DNA of 64,000 nt from contig NZ_FNVS01000007.1 of assembly GCF_900108035.1 (NCBI RefSeq), positions 124,001 to 188,000 of the forward strand, written 5' to 3'. A model generated the notes under the pieces. The model ran no database searches, was not told the origin of the DNA, and was given only the letters and a program-made list of their open reading frames with translations. The position numbers and the translations under genes are program-made. This document shows, one piece after another, positions 1 through 8,690 of the stretch. Numbering within the stretch: position 1 is the stretch's first letter; every line of letters begins with the position of its first letter. This DNA is from Parabacteroides chinchillae. Lineage in GTDB: Bacteria; Bacteroidota; Bacteroidia; Bacteroidales; Tannerellaceae.

Positions 1-396
1 CGGCACGGAGAGAAACCACGAGTACTACAATATAATAATGAGAAAGAAGAACTATCTGCTATTAAAGAATTAATTGCCACCTATCAGGCATCCGCCTATA
101 AATCACTGGGGATTGTCTGCAAAACCGAATCGCAAGCCCATGAGATGGCAGATAAATTACAAATTCCCGATATTCATTTCTTATCGAGCCAAAGTTCGGC
201 TTTTGTACAAGGTATCGTTATCACCTCTGCACACATGGCAAAGAGTTTGGAATTCGATGAGGTGATTATCCCACAGGTGGATGATAGGAATTATCATTCG
301 GAAATAGACCGGAGTATGCTATATGTGGCGGTAACGAGGGCAATGCACCGTTTAACACTGACATATAGCGGAACAAAACACACGCCATTCATCTAA
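1..396 (+). CDS. UvrD/Rep-like DNA helicase, C-terminal end only
   Basis: The frame is open from the first base of the window, so the gene starts upstream and only about 131 C-terminal residues are visible. They contain the end of a superfamily 1A helicase core: a motif-V-like stretch (VITSAHMAKSLEFDEVIIP) at about 77-95 and a motif-VI-like LYVAVTRAMHRLTL near the C-terminus, where the conserved Arg contacts ATP. Such proteins unwind or translocate on DNA in repair or in mobile-element maintenance. The visible part does not tell housekeeping UvrD from an element-borne helicase. The next gene starts about 80 bp downstream on the same strand. Confidence 0.8.
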   Translation, partial: RHGEKPRVLQYNNEKEELSAIKELIATYQASAYKSLGIVCKTESQAHEMADKLQIPDIHFLSSQSSAFVQGIVITSAHMAKSLEFDEVIIPQVDDRNYHSEIDRSMLYVAVTRAMHRLTLTYSGTKHTPFI

Positions 397-476
397 ATTT
401 TCGGCTTACTCTATTGTCATGCGGGGATTAACCTCTATATTTACCGCCATGCGCACAGCAGATTAACGAAATAGCG

Positions 477-1310
477 ATGAGAGAAAGCAAAGTTCTATAT
501 CCGTCACCTATACTTTCCCAATACATTAAATACTATTGGGTGCTAAAAACCGATGAAGTAGAGCCAGTAATGGTACAGACTATTCCATCGGGTTGCGTAC
601 ACCTTGTTTTCCATCGGGGTGAGAATCTGAATATCCAATCAAAAGGTTTACAACCAAAGAATTTTATCCGGGGACAGTTCTCAACGTATGGGAGTTTGAT
701 TTCAGAAGGTAATATTGATATGATTGCCGTTATATTTCATCCTCTGGGGCTAAATCCATTTGTGCGGTGTTCTATGAGTGAACTTTACAACCATTATATA
801 GATGTAGAAGATTTGGAAGACATCGAATTGAATCACCTGAAACGAAATATTTCTGCCGAACCAGCCGTTGAAACCTGCATCCGGTTGATTGAACGCTTTT
901 TCATACAACGGTTGGTCGATGCAAATTGTAACTACCAAAGAACGCATCATGCTATCTGCCAAATAATCAATCAACCGCAAATTGATGTGAATACCCTTGC
1001 TGAAAGTACTTGTTTGGGATATAGGCAATTCAAGCGAGTATTTACCAACTATGTAGGAATGAGCCCTAAAGAATATTATCGGGTAGTTCGTTTTCAGCGA
1101 GCACTGTATCTGTTGCAGAATCATCCGGGAATGGAGTTCGTAGACTTGGCTTATTCGTGTGGCTTTTATGATTCTTCGCACTTGGTGAAAGACTTTAAAG
1201 AGTTTACAGGCTGTTCGCCTACTCAATATCTATCTTCCCGTTCTCCATATTCTACATTCTTTTCCGAAGATTGTAGGCTGAATGTTATTAAATCGCATAG
1301 TCGTGCGTAG
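477..1310 (+). CDS. AraC-family transcriptional regulator
   Basis: A 277-residue protein with a C-terminal AraC double helix-turn-helix (about residues 160-255). The second helix pair reads DLAYSCGFYDSSHLVKDFKEFTGCSPTQYL, in two overlapping parts, which is the AraC signature. The N-terminal half resembles the DUF6597-type sensor domain often attached to Bacteroidetes AraC proteins, with PSPILSQYIKYYWVLKTDE near the start. It lies upstream of and codirectional with DinB, MATE and acetyltransferase genes, so it may control that resistance-like block; this is inferred from position only. Its ligand is unknown. The length is normal for the family and no damage is visible. Confidence 0.88.
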   Translation: MRESKVLYPSPILSQYIKYYWVLKTDEVEPVMVQTIPSGCVHLVFHRGENLNIQSKGLQPKNFIRGQFSTYGSLISEGNIDMIAVIFHPLGLNPFVRCSMSELYNHYIDVEDLEDIELNHLKRNISAEPAVETCIRLIERFFIQRLVDANCNYQRTHHAICQIINQPQIDVNTLAESTCLGYRQFKRVFTNYVGMSPKEYYRVVRFQRALYLLQNHPGMEFVDLAYSCGFYDSSHLVKDFKEFTGCSPTQYLSSRSPYSTFFSEDCRLNVIKSHSRA

Positions 1311-1360
1311 TCATTTGTGATAAAGTCAGTTTTTTACAAGTGGATGATAGGCAAAGAACT

Positions 1361-1368
1361 TACTTTTG
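1361..1368 (+). promoter_or_regulatory. Bacteroidales -7 element ahead of the DinB gene
   Basis: TACTTTTG fits the TAnnTTTG consensus of the major Bacteroidales sigma factor and lies 26 bp before the DinB start. No clear TTTG -33 box is present at the usual 19-21 bp spacing, so the assignment is moderate. It suggests the DinB gene has its own start rather than relying on readthrough from the AraC gene. Confidence 0.45.
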
Positions 1369-1393
1369 CAGAAAGATTTAAAATTAGAAAGTT

Positions 1394-1867
1394 ATGCAAG
1401 AAAGTAATTTTATACATATAACCACTGGCATTGCACAGGTTATTGAAACAGAAGAGAAATTGTTAAGTAGTTTGCCCGTAGAGGCTATCACACAAAGACG
1501 AAATACGCAGAATCGCACCATCAAGCAGATTCTCGGTCATTTGATTGATTCGGCATCCAATAATCACCAACGCATGGTTCGGTTGCAATATAGTAAAGAC
1601 CTGCTTTTCTTCCCTGATTATACACAGGATAATGACTTGTGGATAGCTCTGCAAGATTATCAAAATGCAGACTGGTCTAACTTAATCCAGTTGTGGAAGT
1701 GCTACAATCTGCACATCATCCAAGTAATTAATTCGGTAGATAAGAACAGGCTGGATAGTTACTGGTGCGACTTTACAGGAGCAAAGGTTACATTAAGAGA
1801 AATGATAGAGGGATATTTGGGACATTTGCACCTGCATATAAAAGAAATCCATGAATTGATAGATTGA
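1394..1867 (+). CDS. DinB-family protein
   Basis: A 157-residue protein of the DinB/YfiT four-helix fold. The family's metal-binding histidine pattern is visible: a His in KQILGHLIDSA (about residue 48) and a pair near the end in EGYLGHLHLHIKEI (about 143-150). Bacterial DinB-like proteins are usually metal-dependent thiol-S-transferases or have unknown activity, and many sit in stress or resistance clusters. No signal peptide or membrane segment is visible, so it should be cytoplasmic. The gene follows the AraC regulator by 83 bp and has a likely promoter of its own. The substrate cannot be predicted. Confidence 0.8.
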   Translation: MQESNFIHITTGIAQVIETEEKLLSSLPVEAITQRRNTQNRTIKQILGHLIDSASNNHQRMVRLQYSKDLLFFPDYTQDNDLWIALQDYQNADWSNLIQLWKCYNLHIIQVINSVDKNRLDSYWCDFTGAKVTLREMIEGYLGHLHLHIKEIHELID

Positions 1868-2105
1868 ATTTCTTAATTTTCCATACATTTGCGCTATATC
1901 AACTAACAAATAGTATTCACTTATTATGAAACTCTGTATATAGCTACGCTCCTGCGAATAGCCCCCTTCAAGAAAGCTATTCAGCTATTTGACAAATAAG
2001 GATTTATTTGCCACAGAGATTTTACATCCTTTTATTTATGAATTTACGAGCAGACAGACCATGTTATGCAGGTCTGTTCGTATCGTGCTATTTTGCAGTT
2101 GAGCA
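1868..2105 (+). promoter_or_regulatory. Leader region upstream of the MATE gene with a hairpin
   Basis: This 238-bp gap has no gene-sized ORF. It holds a five-codon mini-ORF (MKLCI, start at 1926) and a hairpin at about 2054-2077 whose arms are ACAGACC and GGTCTGT around ATGTTATGCA, ending about 28 bp before the MATE start. There is no following T-run, so it is not a simple terminator. Translational attenuation through short leader ORFs is known for some Bacteroides resistance genes; whether it happens here is only a suggestion. Confidence 0.25.
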
Positions 2106-3398
2106 ATGAATTATACATATAAACAAATCTGGCTTATCAACTTTCCGGTCATGATGAGCATCCTCATGGAGCAGTTAATCAATATAACGGATGCTGTCTT
2201 TTTAGGTCACGTAGGCGAGATGGAATTGGGAGCATCCGCTATTGCCGGAATTTATTATCTGGCGGTCTATATGCTGGGCTTCGGGTTCAGTATTGGATTG
2301 CAAGTAATGATTGCCCGGAGAAACGGGGAGCAGAATTATAAGGCAACCGGAAAGACTTTCTTTCAAGGGCTATTCTTTTTATCGGGATTAGCTGTCTTGC
2401 TTTGCCTGCTGATTCATGCCGTTTCTCCTTATCTATTGAAACGGTTAATTTCCTCACCGGAGATTTATCAGGCGGTAGTCCGCTATTTGGACTGGCGCAG
2501 CTTCGGGCTGTTGTTCTCATTTCCTTTTCTGGCTATCCGGTCTTTCTTCGTTGGAATAACGCACACAAAAGCCTTATCGTGGTCGGCTGTTACTGCGGTA
2601 GCGATTAATATCCCGCTGAACTACTTCTTAATATTCACACTGGAATTAGGTATTTCGGGAGCAGCCATCGCTTCATCTTTAGCGGAAATGGGTTCTTTGA
2701 TTGTGCTTTGTATCTACACAGGAGCGAAGATTGACAAAGAAAAATACGGATTGAAGCCCGTGTATGATGGACGGTTACTTATCAAAGTCCTGAATCTGTC
2801 TGTGTGGAGTATGCTCCATGCTTTTATTAGCGTAGCCCCTTGGTTTCTATTTTTCGTGGCAATCGAACATTTAGGGAAAACGGAGTTAGCTATTTCCAAT
2901 ATCACCCGAAGCGTATCGGCTATTTTTTTCGTAATCGCCAATTCCTTTGCCGTCACTACAGGTTCATTAGTGAGCAATGCTATTGGAGCTGGGGCGAGAA
3001 ACGAGCTTTTCCCGATCTGTCACAAGGTTCTGAAATTAGGCTATGCTATTGGCATCCCATTCGTAGTAGTAGCTTTGCTCTGTAATCGTTGGATTGTCAG
3101 TTTCTACACCGATAATGAGCTATTGATAGAATTAGCATTTGCCCCTTTCGTGGTGATGCTTCTGAATTACACGTTTGCACTACCCGGCTATGTATATCTC
3201 AATGCGGTCGGAGGAACGGGAAAAACCAAAATCACCTTTCTGTTCCAGGTGACAACCACCTGTGTGTATTTAGTATATCTCTATTGGTTGAGCTTCTGTA
3301 TAGATGCATCTTTACCCCTCTACTTGACGGCAGAATATCTATTTGTGATCCTGCTGGCACTGCAATCTATTATTTATCTGAAAAGTAAACACTATTAA
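2106..3398 (+). CDS. MATE-family multidrug efflux transporter
   Basis: A 430-residue, very hydrophobic inner-membrane protein with about 12 predicted helices in two homologous halves, as in MATE (NorM/DinF-type) antiporters. The N-terminus reads [20 protein letters not shown], a typical MATE helix 1, followed by [24 protein letters not shown] proteins export cationic drugs or metabolites in exchange for Na+ or H+. The stop is 14 bp before a Vat/CatB-like acetyltransferase on the same strand, so the two are probably cotranscribed as an export-plus-modification pair. Substrate is not predictable from sequence. The length is slightly below the usual 440-460 residues but appears complete. Confidence 0.9.
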   Translation: MNYTYKQIWLINFPVMMSILMEQLINITDAVFLGHVGEMELGASAIAGIYYLAVYMLGFGFSIGLQVMIARRNGEQNYKATGKTFFQGLFFLSGLAVLLCLLIHAVSPYLLKRLISSPEIYQAVVRYLDWRSFGLLFSFPFLAIRSFFVGITHTKALSWSAVTAVAINIPLNYFLIFTLELGISGAAIASSLAEMGSLIVLCIYTGAKIDKEKYGLKPVYDGRLLIKVLNLSVWSMLHAFISVAPWFLFFVAIEHLGKTELAISNITRSVSAIFFVIANSFAVTTGSLVSNAIGAGARNELFPICHKVLKLGYAIGIPFVVVALLCNRWIVSFYTDNELLIELAFAPFVVMLLNYTFALPGYVYLNAVGGTGKTKITFLFQVTTTCVYLVYLYWLSFCIDASLPLYLTAEYLFVILLALQSIIYLKSKHY

Positions 3399-3412
3399 AA
3401 ACGAATCAAGTT

Positions 3413-4048
3413 ATGATGACAAAAATATATCCACGCACCGGAGATAAGCAAACAGTCTATCTGAATGCCGTGATTAAAGATCCTCAAATTGAGGTTGGCG
3501 ATTATACTATTTACAATGATTTTGTAGCTGATCCCTTGCTGTTTGAGAAGAACAATGTGCTTTATCATTACCCCATCCACCGGGAGAAGTTAATCATTGG
3601 CAAGTTCTGTTCTATTGCCTGTGGCACGAAGTTCTTGTTTAATTGCGCCAATCATACATTGAAATCTCTGTCTACCTATACCTTCCCTCTATTCTATGAA
3701 GAATGGGAATTGGAGAAATCGAATATTACTACCGCATGGGATAACAAAGGCGATATTGTGATCGGCAATGATGTATGGATCGGCTACGAAGCTGTGATTA
3801 TGGCGGGTGTCCATATCGGTGATGGAGCAATTATTGCCGCACGTGCAGTAGTGACCAAAGATGTTCCACCTTATACCATTGTGGGCGGTACTCCTGCCAA
3901 AGAAATACGAAAATGCTTTGACGCAGAGGTAATTCAACAATTACTCATGCTGAAATGGTGGGATTGGTCTACTGATGAAATACGTCAGTGTTTGCCATAT
4001 ATTGCAGAGGGAAAATTGAATGAATTACTAGCCATAATGAAAGAATAA
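3413..4048 (+). CDS. Vat/CatB-like xenobiotic O-acetyltransferase
   Basis: A 211-residue left-handed beta-helix (hexapeptide repeat) acetyltransferase. Landmarks are [18 protein letters not shown] at about 60, the loop NCANHT with its probable catalytic His (about residue 81), and the C-terminal coil [20 protein letters not shown], then [18 protein letters not shown]. These match the xenobiotic acetyltransferase family containing streptogramin A (Vat) and CatB chloramphenicol acetyltransferases, which act as acetyl-CoA-dependent trimers in the cytoplasm. It follows the MATE gene by 14 bp, supporting a resistance operon. I cannot choose between a true Vat, a CatB and a related sugar or unknown-substrate acetyltransferase. 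Confidence 0.85.
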   Translation: MMTKIYPRTGDKQTVYLNAVIKDPQIEVGDYTIYNDFVADPLLFEKNNVLYHYPIHREKLIIGKFCSIACGTKFLFNCANHTLKSLSTYTFPLFYEEWELEKSNITTAWDNKGDIVIGNDVWIGYEAVIMAGVHIGDGAIIAARAVVTKDVPPYTIVGGTPAKEIRKCFDAEVIQQLLMLKWWDWSTDEIRQCLPYIAEGKLNELLAIMKE

Positions 4049-4320
4049 AATATGAACTATATAAAGAAATCATTAACAAGGATTGATGCAGATCGCAGTT
4101 CTTCTGCATAGCTACATTTCGCTATTTTAGAACTCATGCCAGTGAATTATATTTGTAAGAAGCAGGAATTTGAGGTTCAACATTTCTAAAATTGCGACCA
4201 ATAAGGCTGAATACCCCTTGAATCATTCTGATTAGCAGAGGAACTACAAACAAAACAAGAAATCATTCAGCATACAAAGCAAATGCTTTGATATATATAA
4301 TTTATTCACAATTAAATTTT

Positions 4321-4954
4321 ATGCCTATGAATGATTTATTGAGAACGAGGTTTTTCATCTTACTAGCTGATACCTCACAAGAAGTTATTAACACAGAAAT
4401 GCAAGATGCTTATGAAGATTTTGTGAAGCAAATAGTAACAATTAGCAATTCGGAAGATTATACTCATATCTTCCGGATGCTTAATCTCACCCGTATTGAG
4501 ATAGCCCCTTTAAAGGGGTTGTATCAAGATGGGCAGGGGGGGGGGAAATGCGCTTAAAAATCTATACATTCATAAAGCATTATCCCTAATTGATGCAGAA
4601 TTAGAGCTACTCAACCTGAAAATTACCCATCCCGAACAGTTTAATTCGCCTGTATCTACAGAGTTCAAGTCAGACCTGTATGTAATTCCTAAGTCTAAAG
4701 ACTTGGGGATTATTGGTATTGCTGAAATTGTACTTGGTTTGTTTCTTCAAGGAGAGATTACCGGAAAGAATGGAAAACCTGTTTCAGAGGCTTGTTTAGC
4801 TCGTGGCTTTGAGCAGCTTTTCAATCTTAAATTCGGTAGTATCTATGATAAGATTGGTGAAGTGTTTACTCGTAAACCGTACAATCTTACTAAAACATTG
4901 GACGCTTTACGAAATGCTATTGGTAGAGAAGACCGTAAACGGAAGAATAAATAA
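4321..4954 (+). pseudogene. Unrecognised element protein split at a G10 tract
   Basis: Two overlapping frames look like halves of one gene. The first runs from ATG 4321 (or 4327) to a stop at 4555-4557; the second continues from the poly-G tract to 4954 and ends DALRNAIGREDRKRKNK. Losing one G from the ten at 4536-4545 would join them into a protein of about 210 residues. I do not recognise the family with certainty; the second half (PKSKDLGIIGIAEIVLGLFL, ARGFEQLFNLKFGSIYDKIG) has the look of small regulatory proteins on Bacteroides mobile elements. It precedes a broken excisionase gene, consistent with an element regulator. The two parts could instead be separate genes. Confidence 0.5.
4536..4545 (+). 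repeat. G10 homopolymer tract at a frame junction
   Basis: Ten consecutive G residues sit in A+T-rich coding sequence, exactly where the reading frame switches from the upstream to the downstream ORF. Such tracts are prone to slipped-strand mispairing and also to sequencing error. A 9-G or 12-G version would restore a single reading frame. Confidence 0.8.
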
Positions 4955-5116
4955 AGATTAGAAAAGATGATTCTGCAAATTGTTTATTTATAGCAGTTTA
5001 TAAACCATTTTTCGGGGAGTAGTTACCTACTCCTCTTTTTCTGCAACCTTGTTTTGCAGAACTTTGCTTCATCAATCGATTGAAAACAATAATGTTGAAC
5101 TAAAAATTGAAGCAAA

Positions 5117-5448
5117 ATGTATATAGACAACGAAAACTTCGAGAAGTGGATGGAGAAGCTATCCAAGAAACTCACCGAAATCGGGCAAGACTTGAAATCA
5201 CTCATCAATACTGATACGGTACTAGATGATAATGAGAAGATTCTCGATAATCAAGATTTAGCTTTTCTCCTAAAAGTATCTTTCCGAACTCTTCAACGCT
5301 ACAGAGTAAATAAACAACTTCCCTATTTCACTATCGGAAGGAAACCTATTATCGGGCTGTAGATATTCGAGCTTTTGTTCGTGAACGTGCCGATTCTCAA
5401 GCCTACAAGCAGTTTGAAAAAGCCAATCAGTTGGATAATCAACCTTGA
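5117..5448 (+). pseudogene. Helix-turn-helix excisionase-like gene, frameshifted
   Basis: The first frame encodes an acidic N-terminus and a MerR/excisionase-type winged helix: LDNQDLAFLLKVSFRTLQRY then VNKQLPYFTIGRKP. At about 5345-5350 the frame breaks; the correct continuation YYRAVDIRAFVRERADSQAY lies in the neighbouring frame and ends at the stop 5446-5448. One missing T after CC at 5346 explains it, since TAT TAT should follow GRKP. In Bacteroides elements such proteins regulate excision or integration. The break removes the end of the wing and the C-terminal tail, so the protein is probably inactive. It lies just upstream of the mobilization genes. Confidence 0.8.
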
Positions 5449-5732
5449 TAGCAAAAAGTAGCAGAGGAAAGAAGCCTGTGTTCAGACTATTCCTTTGTGC
5501 CGTCACCCCGATTTAGCACAAACTGCCTCACCTATCGGTTCAGCCCGTTTCGCTAAATCGAGCAAGAGGGAACTGGACAAGTCCTGTTCTTCCCTCTTGC
5601 TCTGCGAGGCAAAGCCTTCGGCTTTAGCGTGTTACAAGAACACGCTGTAATGACACCTGTAATAATCATTTTCTTTGCAATACTTATTATCAGGTATTTA
5701 TCTATTCATATTTCTATAAAAAAGTAATTACC
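5449..5732 (+). other. Hairpin-rich candidate oriT of the mobilizable element
   Basis: This 284-bp noncoding stretch immediately upstream of the mobilization genes has three consecutive inverted repeats. The first, 5560-5602, has a perfect 13-bp stem (GAGCAAGAGGGAA pairing with its complement) and an inner GGAC/GTCC. The second, 5611-5625, is AAAGCC-TTC-GGCTTT. The third, 5626-5646, is AGCGTGTT-ACAAG-AACACGCT. Transfer origins of small Bacteroides elements usually lie directly upstream of their mob genes and contain such structures. The nic site cannot be named from sequence alone. Confidence 0.5.
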
Positions 5733-6308
5733 ATGCCAAATAGTAGTAGAAAAACGATATTCACTACCATTTCCATAGACAAGGAAACGGCAGCTTTGGT
5801 AGAGAAGATATGCAAACGCTATTCACTGAAAAAGAGTGAAGTTGTAAAGTTGGCGTTCGGGTATATAGATAAGGCACATATCAACCCATCCGAAGCCCCT
5901 GAATCCGTAAAATCAGAACTGGCGAAAATAAATAAGAGACAGGATGATATTATCCGGTTCATCCGTCACTATGAGGAAGAACAACTAAATCCCATGATAC
6001 GGGCAACAAATTCTATCGCTTTGCGTTTCGACGCTATCGGTAAAACTTTGGAAACTCTTATTCTCTCTCAACTGGAAGCCAGTCAGGAGAGACAAACAGC
6101 CGTGCTGAAAAAGTTAAGTGAACAGTTCTGTAATCATGCAGATGTGATAAACAACCAGTCCAAACAGATTAATGCACTCTACCAGATACACCAACGGAAT
6201 TATAAGAAGCTACTTCAACTGATACAACTCTATTCAGAACTATCTGCTTGCGGTGTGATGGATAGCAAAAGGAAAGAGAATCTGAAAGCAGAAATCAGAA
6301 ATCAGTAA
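5733..6308 (+). CDS. BfmA/BtgA-family mobilization accessory protein
   Basis: A 191-residue protein. The N-terminus (TIFTTISIDKETAALVEKI then CKRYSLKKSEVVKLAFGYID) looks like a ribbon-helix-helix DNA-binding domain, followed from about residue 60 by a long helical and coiled-coil region rich in Q, K and E. This layout matches the BfmA/BtgA family of Bacteroides mobilization proteins, which bind oriT and help the relaxase assemble the relaxosome. It is 20 bp upstream of the relaxase gene and directly downstream of the hairpin-rich oriT candidate, as expected. No damage is visible. The family assignment is from recall of its sequence character, not a database search. Confidence 0.8.
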   Translation: MPNSSRKTIFTTISIDKETAALVEKICKRYSLKKSEVVKLAFGYIDKAHINPSEAPESVKSELAKINKRQDDIIRFIRHYEEEQLNPMIRATNSIALRFDAIGKTLETLILSQLEASQERQTAVLKKLSEQFCNHADVINNQSKQINALYQIHQRNYKKLLQLIQLYSELSACGVMDSKRKENLKAEIRNQ

Positions 6309-6328
6309 TTTGATAAATACGTAGGATT

Positions 6329-7267
6329 ATGCACATAGACTTTGCCCCGCCATCAAACGGAACATATAATAATGCTGGAAGCTGCCGTCAGCTAGCTAAT
6401 TACATGGAACATGAAGATTTAGAACGAATGGAGAAGGGTATCTATAGTGAAGGCTTTTTCAATCTGACAGATGATAATATCTATAAATCAAAGGTTATAA
6501 AAGATATAGATCGTAATATCGGGCAACTCCTAAAAACGGATGCTAAGTTTTACGCTATCCATGTTAGTCCATCGGAAAAAGAACTCCGAACGATGGGTAA
6601 CACAGAACAGGAACAAGCCGAAGCAATGAAACGTTATATCCGTGAGGTTTTTATTCCTGAATATGCAAAGAACTTCAACAAAGAACTATCCGCTTCGGAT
6701 ATAAAATTTTACGGTAAGATTCATTTTGATCGTAGCCGTTCCGATAATAAACTGAATATGCACTGCCATTTGATAGTAAGCCGGAAAGATCAAACCAATA
6801 AAAAGAAGCTATCACCGCTTACTAACCACAAGAATACCAAAAACGGAATAATCAAAGGAGGTTTTGACCGAGTGAACCTATTCCAACAAGCAGAACAAGG
6901 GTTTGATAAGCTATTCAGCTACAACCACAAATTATCAGAATCCTTTAAGTATTCCAACACGATGAAGAATGGAAGTATTGACGATAAACTGAAAATGCAG
7001 GAGCAGGAGTTGAAAGAGCCAATGCAATATTTTACTAACGAAAAGAAAACAGAAGTATTCCAATCCAGTGAAAAAGAAAACAAGATTTCTTGCAATCTTG
7101 ATAGCAGACAAGAAGACAGGCGCTCTTACAATCAGCGAAATAATAGTAATAGTGAATCTCTTTTGTCCATATCCTCATTAGGAGATAGTAATAATGATTC
7201 AACATTGTCAGAGGATATACAGGCAAATAAACTCAAAAAGAAAAAGAAGGAAGGAATAAGGAGATGA
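6329..7267 (+). CDS. BtgB/DUF5712-type relaxase
   Basis: A 312-residue protein. The N-terminus MHIDFAPPSNGTYNNAGSCR and the block FYGKIHFDRSRSDNKLNMHC, with the His pair completed by HLIVSRKDQ (about residues 144-152), match the histidine-metal motif of a MobL/BtgB-type relaxase. Such enzymes nick oriT through a tyrosine and lead the strand to the recipient; YMEHEDLERMEKG holds a candidate tyrosine near residue 30. The C-terminal 100 residues are low-complexity, polar and lysine-rich (ends KLKKKKKEGIRR). It is cotranscribed with the BtgA-like gene. No type IV secretion genes are in the window, so transfer would need a helper element. Confidence 0.78.
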   Translation: MHIDFAPPSNGTYNNAGSCRQLANYMEHEDLERMEKGIYSEGFFNLTDDNIYKSKVIKDIDRNIGQLLKTDAKFYAIHVSPSEKELRTMGNTEQEQAEAMKRYIREVFIPEYAKNFNKELSASDIKFYGKIHFDRSRSDNKLNMHCHLIVSRKDQTNKKKLSPLTNHKNTKNGIIKGGFDRVNLFQQAEQGFDKLFSYNHKLSESFKYSNTMKNGSIDDKLKMQEQELKEPMQYFTNEKKTEVFQSSEKENKISCNLDSRQEDRRSYNQRNNSNSESLLSISSLGDSNNDSTLSEDIQANKLKKKKKEGIRR

Positions 7268-7344
7268 TTGAAAATGAGGGACTAAGAAGTAATATAGACC
7301 GCTATCTGAGGAGCGTTTCAGGTATCGTGGACACTTTCATCTAG
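7264..7344 (+). CDS. Possible truncated ORF after the relaxase
   Basis: A 26-codon ORF starts with an ATGA overlap at the relaxase stop (MIENEGLRSNIDRYLRSVSG and a short tail). Translational coupling makes a third mob-operon gene plausible. It stops abruptly at 7342-7344 and the following sequence has no continuation, so it may be the stub of a gene cut when the restriction island arrived. I do not recognise it. Confidence 0.3.
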   Translation: MIENEGLRSNIDRYLRSVSGIVDTFI

Positions 7345-7539
7345 CAACAGAAATGTTATCACCGACCAAAAAACAGCCATTTAGAGGCAATAACATTCCA
7401 AAGATCAAAAACCAGATTGTAACCAAAATTTATATAGCCTGTTATTTAAATGTAGAGATGAAAGACATATTTTAATTTATGCTCCTTTTACAGAAAATAT
7501 ATTAGTGCAATTTTAATGTTTATGTCCCTTACTAAAACT

Positions 7540-8433
7540 TCAAATACGCCTCACATTATCATGTAGATATGTTTTTAATTCGTTGAAATTATTTTTGTCA
7601 ATCCCGAGTGTCGTTAATATTTTCTTTATATTAGTACCTATAATATTTCCTTTTACTGATAATGGTTTTTCAAAATTAAGTTTACCTTGAAGCTTTCTAT
7701 TTTCATCTAAAGACCAATCAACATATACAGACAGAGGTCTATCCCCATCCCACTTATTCTTATTTACTCTATAGTTTAAAGCTTTACAAGCGAAATATAT
7801 TTTTTGAACCTTTGCAAAATTTTCAATTGGCTGCATCTTTGCTAGATAATAATCTAGGTTCTGATCTTCTGCATCAACTGTTATTATATAATTTGCAACC
7901 CCTGAATTTACAATGGTTTGACCATTTACGCTAGAGTTTTTTTTATCTGAACTAAGGTTAGTACCTGCATATATATCTATTTTTTGTTGCTCTGTCAAAT
8001 CTATAATACCAGACCTTTCTCCTCCTATCTTATTTATGAACTCAAACTTCCATCCTATTTTTAGGCATAAAGCTTCAGTCCTTTTATAAGGATTAAAGTA
8101 TACAAGATAGTCATCCTCAAAAGACTTTTTGATTTTAGCAATACTTTTTTCAATAATAGTTTGAGCATCATTTCCTAAAATCTCAACAGCTCTATTCAAA
8201 CTAATTTTATTTTCCAGAAAATCGGCATCATTTTGTTTAATCGATATTTTAAACTCTTTTTGACAGCCAATTTCATCTTGAGCTAATACGTATATATCAG
8301 TTTTGCATTCTCCTTTAGATACTACAGGTTTACCACACTTTAGCACCGCATACTCTCTACATTCATAACTGAAATTCTTTGCCTGCAAAAACAAGTCCTT
8401 TATTTTTCGCTCGGTATCTCCAAATTTACTCAT
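7540..8433 (-). CDS. Unrecognised protein, probable restriction endonuclease linked to a C protein
   Basis: A 297-residue protein whose start overlaps the controller gene stop by ATGA, so the two are translationally coupled. I do not recognise the family. Residues about 42-70 read KGECKTDIYVLAQDE, then EFKISIKQNDADFLE; an acidic residue followed about 20 residues later by a hydrophobic-x-Lys strand resembles a PD-(D/E)XK nuclease core, with the second acidic position replaced by Ser (ISIK). In C-protein-linked systems the coupled downstream gene is normally the restriction endonuclease, so that is the best guess. No signal peptide or membrane segment is visible. The cognate methyltransferase could be the 9057-10439 gene upstream. 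Confidence 0.5.
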   Translation of the reverse strand: MSKFGDTERKIKDLFLQAKNFSYECREYAVLKCGKPVVSKGECKTDIYVLAQDEIGCQKEFKISIKQNDADFLENKISLNRAVEILGNDAQTIIEKSIAKIKKSFEDDYLVYFNPYKRTEALCLKIGWKFEFINKIGGERSGIIDLTEQQKIDIYAGTNLSSDKKNSSVNGQTIVNSGVANYIITVDAEDQNLDYYLAKMQPIENFAKVQKIYFACKALNYRVNKNKWDGDRPLSVYVDWSLDENRKLQGKLNFEKPLSVKGNIIGTNIKKILTTLGIDKNNFNELKTYLHDNVRRI

Positions 8434-8642
8434 ATATCTTCTAATAGTTTTGTTAATGGAACATTTAAAGCTTTTGCTATTTTTTCTGCTATAGCTAGTG
8501 AAACATTACGCCTTCCATTTTCAATATCAGGAAGATACGTTCTATCTATATCAGCCATATTAGCTAACTTCTCTTGTGAAAGATTCAATGCTATGCGTTT
8601 TTCTCTCACCTTTAAACCGAAAATCTCATTGATACTCATCAT
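8430..8642 (-). CDS. XRE-family controller protein (C protein) of a restriction-modification system
   Basis: About 70 residues from MMSINEIFGLKVREKRIALN, almost entirely one XRE helix-turn-helix; LSQEKLANMADIDRTYLPDI followed by ENGRRNVSLAIAEKIAKAL is very close to the C-protein consensus (RTYISDIENGKRNVS-type). C proteins bind operators upstream of their own gene, first activating and later repressing C and R expression so that methylation comes first. I chose the internal start at 8642 (or 8639), not the longer frame from 8669, because the family begins there and an inverted repeat lies just upstream. It overlaps the nuclease-like gene by 4 bp. Confidence 0.85.
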   Translation of the reverse strand: MMSINEIFGLKVREKRIALNLSQEKLANMADIDRTYLPDIENGRRNVSLAIAEKIAKALNVPLTKLLEDI

Positions 8643-8663
8643 TTTACAAAAGTCCTCATTTCC

Positions 8664-8690
8664 AGACAATTGTGCAACGGACTATTGTCT
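8664..8690 (-). promoter_or_regulatory. Candidate C-box operator
   Basis: A perfect 7-bp inverted repeat, AGACAAT and ATTGTCT separated by 13 bp, lies about 22 bp upstream of the preferred controller start. Controller proteins bind pairs of short palindromes in this position. The match to a C-box is by architecture only; the GACT/AGTC core of classical C-boxes is only partly present on the minus strand (AATAGTC). Confidence 0.45.
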
